Virus record (IMG/VR): IMGVR_UViG_3300003187_000161
Location: 1-26,322 of that record
Reading direction: 5' to 3' (one strand)
Source of the DNA: a virus
DNA length: 26,322 nt
Positions 7,119 to 13,506 of this stretch are shown here, piece by piece. Below the pieces are notes generated by a model. That model was not told the DNA's origin, did not search any database, and was given only the letters and a program-made list of their open reading frames with translations. Every line of letters starts with the position of its first letter. The first letter of the stretch is position 1. The position numbers and the translations under genes were made by a program.

Positions 7119-10100
7119 TCAAGCGGCGCCGACGCCGACCATGTAGCCGTTCAAGGCGGTGCGCAGCGCGGCGACCTCGGCACCGCTCAGGCCGCCGCCC
7201 CAGCAGGCGGCGGAGACCCTGGCATTCGAAAAGCCCGAACCGCCGCGCAGCACATGAAAGGCGCCGGAGGCCAACGCCGCGGACGCGCGGGTCACCGGCA
7301 TTGAATTGGCGTCCTGATAGGCGGTGTAGCCGGCCGAAGCCTGACGGCTCCAGGCGTAGAAACCGGTGCCGGCGCCGGTCTGGGCCGGAATGTCGGCGGC
7401 GGCCGCATTGGACATGCACCACAGCACCGCCGTCGGGTTCCTGCACGCGATCAGCGCCTGCCCTCCGCCAGCCTCGCGATAGGTGCCCTGCACGCTGCCG
7501 CTGGATGCCAGGTTGGTCCAGACCGCAAGATGCGAGCTGTCCTGGAGGAACTGGTTGGATCCGACGGTGGCGCTGAACGTCCCGGCGAGATAGCCGCCCG
7601 CCGTCGCGCCGGCGCCTCCGCCCTGCCAGCCGCGATCCGCGGTGAAGGTCGGCGCCGTGGTGACGGTGGTCGCCGTCAGCCCCGTCGCGTGACTCTTCCA
7701 CTCCAGCAGCGACGCCTGGCTGTCATGCGCCGCCAGGACGAACAGCCGGTCGATCCTGGTCCAGACGGCGGCCGACTTCAGCGCATCGACCAGGGTCTTG
7801 ATCAGGGACTGGCGCACGAAGTCCGGCCGGTTCGTCATGGCCGTGATGATCGCCCAGGCGTCGGCGTCGATCGCGACGACGGTGATCGCCACCGAGCCTG
7901 AAGCCACGCTCTCGTTGCCGCCGACGGTCTGCTTCGCCGTCATGGCGTTGGCGCCGATGCCGAGATCGGTCGAGGGCGTCACCGTCCAGCTGCCGTCGCC
8001 GGCGGCCGTGGCGGTGCCGACCTGCACCGCATTGGCGTAGAGCTTGATCGATGCTCCGGCCGTGGCGCCGTTGCCGGCCACCGCGGGCCGCTTGTCGTAG
8101 CTGCTGATCGGCCCGGCCGGGCTGGTGATCGCCGGCGCCGCCGGCGACACCTCCGCCAGGACGCCGCCAAGCGGCGCGCTCTCGACGTTGCTCCAGTTCG
8201 ACGACGTGGCAAAATAGTACCAGTCGCCGGCCGCCGGGGGCGTATCGACATGGGTCTGGGTCGACAGCGGCGCGCAATACAGCGGCCCGTCGATCAGCGT
8301 CGCCCCGGCGAAGCTGTTGCTGCCGTTCCGGAAGAAGCGCAGCGACAGGTGCCGCGGATCGTTCGGCGCCTTGGCGGAGACGGTCACCTGCCCCGTAGCC
8401 GGCACATTCGCCTGCGCGGTCAGGCTGATCGGGGATGCCGGCGCCACCGGATCGGCCACCGCGGTGAAGGTCGCGGGCGGCGCCGACCAGTCGCTGCCCG
8501 ATCCCCGTGGCCCGATGAACCGCACCTGCGCCTCATAGGCCGTGCCGTCCTCCAGCGGGAAGGTCTCGACCTGATTGTCGTCCTGCGCCACCGGCAGCGG
8601 CTGCCAGGGAGCAGCAGGATCGGTCACCGGCCGATAGCGGGCCTTCGCCACATAGACCGACCGCGGCGGCGGGTCCCAGGTGACGACGCCGACCGCGACG
8701 GGCGTCTGCGTGTTGTAGAGGCGATGCGCGATGGCGACCGTGACGTTTTCCGGTACCGGCACCTCGGCATCGTCGTCGCTGTTCGGCGGCGGGATGGCGG
8801 GGTCCTGCTCATCGGTCGCCGCGGTCCACTCCCACCAGGCGTCGTAGCTGGTCACCTCCAGGCTCACCGTCATGTCGGCCTGGTTGAGGCTCATGCTGGT
8901 GATCTCGAACAGCGCGTCGATGTCGAGCTCGGCGATCTGCAGCCGGATCCACCGCTCGCCCCAGGCATCGAGCCCGGCCAGCATCGTCCGGATGCGGCCG
9001 GTATGCGAGGGATTGCCGCGCCTCAGGACCTCCCTGGCGACGCGCTGGGCCTGGCTCTCGGACGGGACGAAGCGCAGCTTGACCTGGCTGCTCTCGACGC
9101 CGTTGCGGTCGATCGCCGCCTGGTCGAGCTGGATGCCGGCCTCGGTCTCCGTCCATTCCCAGGCCTGGCTGACATAGGTCGCCCGCACCTCGTTGATGCG
9201 CTCGATCGCGGGCTTGCCCTGGTTCAGGTCCCATTCGAGGATATGGTCCTCGGTCAGCGTGACCGCGGCGGTCGGCCCCGGCGCGCCGACCGTCAGGCCC
9301 AGCCTGCCGTCCGGTCCCTGGATGATCCGGCCGCCGCACGCGTCCAGCAGATCCTGCAGCACTGCCTTGCGGTCCTCGGTCAGCTCATAGGCGCCCCAGG
9401 CCCGCCAGCGCTTCTCGGTGCCGCCTGCCTTCAGCGGAATCTCCTGGTCGCAGATGTCGGCGGCGGCCGCGAAGCTGTCCAGGTCGATCCGGTCGAGCGC
9501 GATGCCGAAGCCGACCGGAACGCCCCGCTCCAGGCGCGTCATGTAGTCCAGGACCACCAGCGCCGCATTGTCCGACCAGGTCCAGGTCGCCTCGTCGTCG
9601 ATGTCCTGGTCTGCAGGACCGGTCCCCGCCGCGCGCGGGTCGAAGACCTTGGCGCCCCGCAGCACCGTCCGGTACGGCGGCGGCCCGGACGGGAAGACTT
9701 TGATCTGATCCTCGTCCTTGAGGTCGGCATACTTCACATAGGTGCAGCACAGGCCGCGGCCACGGTGATCCGTCGTCCAGAAATCGTCGTCGATGTCGGT
9801 GATGCTCTGGTCCGGCGCGCCGGGCCAATGCACGATCGTGACAACCTCGAACTTGCCCCATGGGTCATCGGTGACCACGCCGTCATCGACCTGCACCCGC
9901 TCGTCGTTCAGCCAATGCTCTTCCAGCGCGTCGCACTCATGCGCGGCATGGCAGATCAACGTCTTCAGATCGCCGTCCGGCGTGCTGTCGTAGTAGAGGA
10001 ACACGCCGCCCAGGCGCTGGCGGCCGTACAGACGCGTCCGCGGCGGGATGGCCTGTTTGACGCTGACATCGCCGTCCTGCATCTTCGGCTTGTCCGGCGT

Positions 10101-10277
10101 CTGGGCCAGCAGCGTCTGCGCCAGCGTCCCGGCGATCGACAGGCCGACGCCGATGGCCGTCCACCCGGTCACGGTCAGGCCGAGGAAGCCGGCCGCACCG
10201 GCCGCGCCGGCTGCCGCGCCGGCGGCCCCGACGAAGGCGCTGCCCGCACCGATCGCGAGAGGAAGTGCAGCCGGCAT
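7119..10277 (-). CDS. Central tail tip / host specificity protein (lambda J-like)
   Basis: A 1052-aa tail-tip protein. The N-terminal ~60 residues are Ala/Gly-rich and hydrophobic. They are followed by IPPRTRLYGRQRLGGVFLYY, the entry of the J / GTA gp15-type hub, which continues to ~490 (including SYDAWWEW). Fibronectin-like modules occupy about 500-615 and 616-710. A bacterial Ig-like domain follows at about 716-800 (SSYDKRPAVAGNGATAGASI). The C-terminal ~240 residues look like a LamG/concanavalin-type lectin. The start at 10277 overlaps the stop of the upstream peptidase-like gene (ATGA), which decides it over longer frames. It acts with the tailspike in adsorption. The added C-terminal modules suggest a modular receptor-recognition tip. 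Confidence 0.88.
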   Translation of the reverse strand: MPAALPLAIGAGSAFVGAAGAAAGAAGAAGFLGLTVTGWTAIGVGLSIAGTLAQTLLAQTPDKPKMQDGDVSVKQAIPPRTRLYGRQRLGGVFLYYDSTPDGDLKTLICHAAHECDALEEHWLNDERVQVDDGVVTDDPWGKFEVVTIVHWPGAPDQSITDIDDDFWTTDHRGRGLCCTYVKYADLKDEDQIKVFPSGPPPYRTVLRGAKVFDPRAAGTGPADQDIDDEATWTWSDNAALVVLDYMTRLERGVPVGFGIALDRIDLDSFAAAADICDQEIPLKAGGTEKRWRAWGAYELTEDRKAVLQDLLDACGGRIIQGPDGRLGLTVGAPGPTAAVTLTEDHILEWDLNQGKPAIERINEVRATYVSQAWEWTETEAGIQLDQAAIDRNGVESSQVKLRFVPSESQAQRVAREVLRRGNPSHTGRIRTMLAGLDAWGERWIRLQIAELDIDALFEITSMSLNQADMTVSLEVTSYDAWWEWTAATDEQDPAIPPPNSDDDAEVPVPENVTVAIAHRLYNTQTPVAVGVVTWDPPPRSVYVAKARYRPVTDPAAPWQPLPVAQDDNQVETFPLEDGTAYEAQVRFIGPRGSGSDWSAPPATFTAVADPVAPASPISLTAQANVPATGQVTVSAKAPNDPRHLSLRFFRNGSNSFAGATLIDGPLYCAPLSTQTHVDTPPAAGDWYYFATSSNWSNVESAPLGGVLAEVSPAAPAITSPAGPISSYDKRPAVAGNGATAGASIKLYANAVQVGTATAAGDGSWTVTPSTDLGIGANAMTAKQTVGGNESVASGSVAITVVAIDADAWAIITAMTNRPDFVRQSLIKTLVDALKSAAVWTRIDRLFVLAAHDSQASLLEWKSHATGLTATTVTTAPTFTADRGWQGGGAGATAGGYLAGTFSATVGSNQFLQDSSHLAVWTNLASSGSVQGTYREAGGGQALIACRNPTAVLWCMSNAAAADIPAQTGAGTGFYAWSRQASAGYTAYQDANSMPVTRASAALASGAFHVLRGGSGFSNARVSAACWGGGLSGAEVAALRTALNGYMVGVGAA

Positions 10278-10675
10278 CAGAACCTCCAGGCGAACGAAGC
10301 GTGCGGCGTGGTCGATAACTGGTCGCCGGTCTTGGCCATCCAGGCGAGCTGCCCGCGGATCGCCAGCGCCGGGCCCCTCCCGGTGACGATGATGCCGATG
10401 TCGCCGGCCCGGGCGTCCGGCGGCGCGACAAGCCTTGCACCGATGCGCCTCATGGCGCTCGCGGCGACACGGACCAGGCCGCCTTCGGCCAGCAGCAGCC
10501 GCACGTATTCGCGCTCGGTGCGATAGGCGCCACGCCAACTGGCCGCCGGATCAATTCCGGTCCGCTGCAGCACCCAGTCCGCCGCCCAGAGGCTGCAATC
10601 CATCCTGCCGAGCACGAACGGCGTCGTGTTGCCGACACGTTGGTGGACGGCGAGATCGGCGAGAAGCGAGGACAT
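10277..10675 (-). CDS. NlpC/P60-like tail assembly protein (DUF6950 type)
   Basis: A 132-aa protein in the position of the tail-tip peptidase, just before the J-like gene, as gp14 is in gene transfer agents. It has the N-terminal cysteine signature VLGRMDCSLWAADWV (Cys27), a GDIGIIV turn at 91-97 and a downstream His125, matching the reduced Cys-His arrangement of these NlpC/P60 relatives. Its start overlaps the stop of the 63-aa gene, and its stop overlaps the J start. It may process the tail tip or cut peptidoglycan during DNA entry. The order fits well; whether it is catalytically active is uncertain. Confidence 0.75.
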   Translation of the reverse strand: MSSLLADLAVHQRVGNTTPFVLGRMDCSLWAADWVLQRTGIDPAASWRGAYRTEREYVRLLLAEGGLVRVAASAMRRIGARLVAPPDARAGDIGIIVTGRGPALAIRGQLAWMAKTGDQLSTTPHASFAWRF

Positions 10676-10866
10676 CAGGAGAGCCGATTTCGATCCGCCA
10701 CGCTGATCGGCCTGCCGCCGCTGGGGCTGCGCGGGTTGACGGGCAGGCCGCTGCCGGTCGCGACGGTCTTCGCCTCGCGCTCGGCCCGCGCTTCCTCCTT
10801 GGCCTCCAGTTCGGCAACACGGGTCCGCAGCGCGCCGACGAGAGCGCATAATTCATCGAACTGCAT
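10675..10866 (-). CDS. Small coiled-coil protein in the tail-tip operon
   Basis: A 63-aa protein starting MQFDELCALVGALRTRVAEL with a heptad-like charged helix (ALRTRVAELEAKEEARAERE) and a Pro/Gly/Ser-rich tail. AGGAGA lies 8-9 bases before the start at 10866, and its stop overlaps the following start, so it is translated in the operon. Function not recognised; a small tail-tip assembly factor is plausible from position. Confidence 0.62.
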   Translation of the reverse strand: MQFDELCALVGALRTRVAELEAKEEARAEREAKTVATGSGLPVNPRSPSGGRPISVADRNRLS

Positions 10867-10880
10867 AGGTGTCTCCTGAG

Positions 10881-11507
10881 TCAGTGACGCGGCCACGCCA
10901 CGTCGCGGTCGACGAGCTTCGGCGGAAACTGGCAGCCGAGGTCGCCTGGGAATCGGCGCTGCTGGTCCCGGTCGGTCAGCAGCCCGAACGGCGCCCGGCT
11001 CCGCTGCGCGAACAGCGTCTCGCAGGGCAGCCTGATGGTCCGCAGCGTCGGGCCGGTCGCGGTGAAGCTGGGCTTCTGCATGGTCCAGATGCCGAGCGTG
11101 AGAAGTTCTCCGAGCGGCACCAGTCCCCCCGGGATGGTGGCGTCGTAGAACCCGATCTGCACCGTCAGGTCGCGTCCTTCGATCTTGTCCGGGTCCGTGC
11201 TCTTGGCCGCCGCTACGACGGTGGAGTCGACGCCGTTCAGCGTCAGGCTGAGCTGCGGCGCCGTGCCGTTGGCCGCCTGCTCCAGCCCGTCGATCGACTG
11301 CAGCGGATTGCCGCTGCCGTCGACCCGTTGCCCCATGCCGATCCAGTCGACGCCGCCGCGCCAGATCGGGCCGTCGCCCTCCCACACTTGCAGGGTGCCG
11401 CCACTGAAGGCGAAGGTCACGAACAGGGCGCAGACCACATGCTGGCCCCGCGCCTGGGCGCGGACCGGATCCTCGAGCGGCGGCGGAGGGGTCGGGAAGA
11501 AGGCCAT
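10881..11507 (-). CDS. Minor tail / baseplate hub protein
   Basis: A 208-aa protein directly after the 225-aa minor tail gene and two genes before the NlpC-like protein. The middle part is a beta-rich hub-like domain (WRGGVDWIGMGQ, LSLTLNGVDSTVV, LTVQIGFYDATIPGG). The C-terminus has LTDRDQQRRFPGDLGCQFPP followed by a closing WP, the R.D.DQ..R.PGD pattern seen in phage and GTA tail hub proteins. By gene order it corresponds to GTA gp13 (DUF2163-like), though I cannot confirm the family. The start at 11507 uses GAGGTG, shared with the end of the preceding gene. Confidence 0.68.
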   Translation of the reverse strand: MAFFPTPPPPLEDPVRAQARGQHVVCALFVTFAFSGGTLQVWEGDGPIWRGGVDWIGMGQRVDGSGNPLQSIDGLEQAANGTAPQLSLTLNGVDSTVVAAAKSTDPDKIEGRDLTVQIGFYDATIPGGLVPLGELLTLGIWTMQKPSFTATGPTLRTIRLPCETLFAQRSRAPFGLLTDRDQQRRFPGDLGCQFPPKLVDRDVAWPRH

Positions 11508-11508
11508 G

Positions 11509-12186
11509 TCACCACACCTCCACGAGGTCCAGCGTCGCCGTGCCGGTGCGAGCGAGCTGCAGCTCGAAGGCCCCGCTGTCGTCGGTCGACAGCCGCATCG
11601 GCGCCCGGGCACGGCACCATTCGACCGTAGCCCCCTCGGCGGCGCCGGCGCGCAGTTTCGGCCGGATGTCGAGCACCGTCTCCTCGTTCGGTTCCGGGTC
11701 GACGCCGACGACGACATGGAGATGGCCGCCAAGGCCGAGAAAGCTGCCTTCCAGCACCGGCAGCACGGTCGATCCGTTGACGATCCGGATCGTCGTGGCG
11801 CCGGCCGCGGCCGGCTCCGCCAAGGTCGGCGCGGCGCCGCCCTGCCTGAAACCGGAGCCGTCGCTGTGCAGCGACCGATCGCTGTAGGGGATGTCGTCCA
11901 CCACCGGAATCAGCCGGTTGCCGTTGCGGCAGTCGCAGGGCCCGACGCGGACCGCGTTGGTCCGGCCGTCGAGGCGGGCCAGCAGCGACCGCATGGCCCG
12001 GATCTTGGCCGGCGTGTGTAGTGGCACGGTCAGTTGCGCCACCCAGCGGCCGAGATTCGATGTCACGACCTGCTCGCGGCCGGAGATGGTCTCACCGCCG
12101 GAACGGGTGCGCGCGTCGATCCGGAAGGTCTCGGCATTGGCGATCAGGATCGCCGGCCAGTCGTAGATGATCATCGGCGTGCTCAT
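11509..12186 (-). CDS. Minor tail protein, intact copy of a duplicated gene
   Basis: A 225-aa protein starting MSTPMIIYDWPAILIANAET, with a distinctive GPCDCRNGNRLIPVVDD centre and a beta-rich C-terminus. No named family recognised; its place after a tape-measure end and before the hub gene suggests a distal-tail or minor tail role. The start at 12186 overlaps the mini tape-measure stop (ATGA), exactly as the broken copy at 13469 overlaps the main tape-measure stop. The first ~60 codons are nearly identical to that broken copy. As the intact copy, it is presumably the functional one, and it relies on translation coupling from the 52-codon mini gene. Confidence 0.75.
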   Translation of the reverse strand: MSTPMIIYDWPAILIANAETFRIDARTRSGGETISGREQVVTSNLGRWVAQLTVPLHTPAKIRAMRSLLARLDGRTNAVRVGPCDCRNGNRLIPVVDDIPYSDRSLHSDGSGFRQGGAAPTLAEPAAAGATTIRIVNGSTVLPVLEGSFLGLGGHLHVVVGVDPEPNEETVLDIRPKLRAGAAEGATVEWCRARAPMRLSTDDSGAFELQLARTGTATLDLVEVW

Positions 12187-12223
12187 GCGAAGCGGATCCG
12201 GTGCTGGCGGTTGATCTCGGGCA
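12007..12223. repeat. 217-bp direct repeat, copy 2
   Basis: Matches 13290-13506 without gaps, with 12 mismatches by my count. It covers the last codons of a tape measure and the first ~60 codons of the minor tail gene. The mismatches are mainly transitions at codon third positions, indicating that both copies were once under selection. It is a likely substrate for homologous recombination. Confidence 0.9.
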
Positions 12224-12341
12224 TTGGTGAGACCGCCGCCATGTTGCGGCTGGTGACGGCGGCGACCTGGACCATCGTCCGCTCGTACTGGTCGTACACC
12301 GCCGTGATTTCGACGGTGATCTGGTCGGCGGTGACGGCCAT
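12183..12341 (-). pseudogene. Mini tape measure: N-terminus fused to the last codons, core deleted
   Basis: A 52-aa ORF starting MAVTADQITVEITAVYDQYE, which aligns with the main tape-measure start MAIKTDGITVELRANTVPLE. It ends PEINRQHRIRFA, identical to the last 12 residues of the main tape measure. Everything between (about 590 residues in the main copy) is absent, yet the frame is open and GAGG precedes ATG 12341. It looks like an in-frame internal deletion of a second tape-measure gene. It cannot measure a tail, but it may survive because its stop overlaps the start of the intact minor tail gene, allowing coupled translation. The alternative is a new small protein; no other family recognised. 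Confidence 0.75.
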
Positions 12342-12430
12342 GGACACCTCGAAGCTGGACCCGGCTCGACATCCGGCCGGGACGTGTGGGACGCTGGATA
12401 GGATTTAAAGGTCGGCGCACCGTGTCAGCC

Positions 12431-12471
12431 GTCGAGGCGACCGATTCCGACCAGCCGGGAGAGGCCTCGAC
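12431..12471. repeat. Inverted repeat upstream of the secreted-protein gene
   Basis: GTCGAGGC and GCCTCGAC, 8 bp each, are separated by 25 bp in the divergent gap between the mini tape measure and the plus-strand gene at 12527. It could be an operator or an RNA stem. The gap otherwise holds an A+T-rich run (about 12495-12526) in which a promoter is plausible but not certain. Confidence 0.35.
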
Positions 12472-12526
12472 CCGCGGGCGGGAATGTGAGACAGTTCTTT
12501 TCTATTTTGGGGGGATGAATTTATGA

Positions 12527-12895
12527 ATGCACAACTTTCAACGACGCCGAGTGGCTATGCTCGCGATGCTGCTGGCGGCGGCCGTCTCTCTGCCGGCCGC
12601 CGGGCAGACCCCGCAGCAGTGCCAGGCGCTCTCCCTCGGGCTTAACGCCGGCATCACCGGGCAGATCGCCTCCCTCGAACAGATCAAGGCACTGAGTTTG
12701 CACGAGGCCCAGGTTGCCGCCCTGATCCTGCAGCTCGCCATTGCGAAAACGGTGAGCCCGGAGTTGAAGGCCTCGCTCGAGACGATCGCCGGCCGGTTCC
12801 GCGCGGTGAAAGAGGCCCTCGACAAAGGCTCGGATGAGCGGATCGCGCAGATCTCCGCCGCCGCCGACGCAGTGGAGGCGATCTGCCGACACTGA
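12527..12895 (+). CDS. Secreted two-cysteine helical protein (moron)
   Basis: A 122-aa protein with an N-terminal signal peptide (basic FQRRR, hydrophobic MLAMLLAAAVSLPAAG, cleavage near Ala-Gly-Gln). The mature part is almost wholly helical and has just two cysteines, one near each end (in QQCQAL and AICRH), so a disulfide closing a helical hairpin in the periplasm is likely. A purine-rich GGGGGGAT lies upstream of ATG 12527. It is read opposite to the late operon between a chaperone remnant and the mini tape measure. No family recognised. A periplasmic superinfection-exclusion factor is one possibility, inferred from place and topology only. Confidence 0.7.
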   Translation: MHNFQRRRVAMLAMLLAAAVSLPAAGQTPQQCQALSLGLNAGITGQIASLEQIKALSLHEAQVAALILQLAIAKTVSPELKASLETIAGRFRAVKEALDKGSDERIAQISAAADAVEAICRH

Positions 12896-12908
12896 ACGGC
12901 CTCGGCCC

Positions 12909-13090
12909 TCATCCCGCCAGAAACCCGGTCTCCCGGGCCATCGCCAGCATCACGTCGAAGGCGTCATCGGTCGGCGACGCCGCGGCCGGGGCACCGGCGG
13001 GATCCACGGTCCTGGCATAGGCCCGGCCGACCAGCAGGAACTCGGCCAGGCTCATGCGGCCGATGTCGAGCGGCGAGAGGCCGAGGGAGC
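12909..13090 (-). pseudogene. Remnant of a second tail-chaperone C-terminal (frameshift) domain
   Basis: About 60 codons reading LGLSPLDIGRMSLAEFLLVG then RAYAR and ending ARETGFLAG before a stop. This aligns with the -1 frame extension of the tail chaperone at 16657-16890 (LGLSPREIGGLSLAEFLIAG then RAYAR, ending RDIGMADVVV). No start codon or N-terminal chaperone part is present: at ~13090 the sequence switches to a fragment of the minor tail gene. It is therefore the 3' relic of a second chaperone gene, cut by recombination. Divergence between the two versions suggests an older duplication or a second phage donor. Confidence 0.8.
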
Positions 13091-13469
13091 TGCTTCGAGC
13101 ACTGGCAGCACGGTCGATCCGTTGACGATCCGGATCGTCGCGGCACCGGCCGCCGTTGGCGCCGCCATCTTCGGCGCGATACCACCCTGCCTGAACCAGT
13201 GCCGTCGCTGCATAGCGACCGGTCGCTATAGGGAATATTGCCAACCACCGGGATCAGTTTGCCGTCGCGGCAGTCGCGGGGCCCAACACGGCCGGCGTGC
13301 GCAGCGGCACGGTCAGCTGCGCCACCCAGCGGCCGAGATTCGATGTGACGACCTGCTCGCGGCCGGAGATGGTCTCGCCGCCGGAGCGGGTGCGCGCGTC
13401 AATCCGGAAGGTCTCGGCATTGGCGACCAGGACCGCCGGCCAGTCATAGATGATCATGGGCGTGCTCAT
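13090..13469 (-). pseudogene. Broken first copy of the minor tail gene
   Basis: Starts like the intact gene at 12186 (MSTPMIIYDWPAVLVANAET) with an ATGA overlap at the tape-measure stop. After codon ~58 (LTVPLRTPA) roughly 60 bp are missing relative to the intact copy, shifting the frame to an early stop at 13254. The old frame is still readable beyond the lesion as RVGPRDCRDGKLIPVVGNIP followed by YSDRSLCSDG. Homology to the intact gene ends at ~13090, where the chaperone remnant begins. The frame may still give a truncated ~71-aa peptide. It is one half of the duplicated tail block. Confidence 0.88.
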
Positions 13470-13506
13470 GCGAAGCGGATCCGGTGCTGGCGGTTGATCT
13501 CGGGCA
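13290..13506. repeat. 217-bp direct repeat, copy 1
   Basis: Partner of 12007-12223 (12 mismatches, no gaps by my count). It spans the real tape-measure 3' end and the start of the broken minor tail gene. Weaker homology continues from 13289 to about 13090, matching 11946-11743. Confidence 0.9.

Noticed and set aside
8250-10526. A 758-codon plus-strand open frame opposite the tail-tip gene
   Set aside because: It has low-complexity Arg/Asp/Gly/Pro composition with no domain pattern, and the minus-strand J-like gene explains the region fully.
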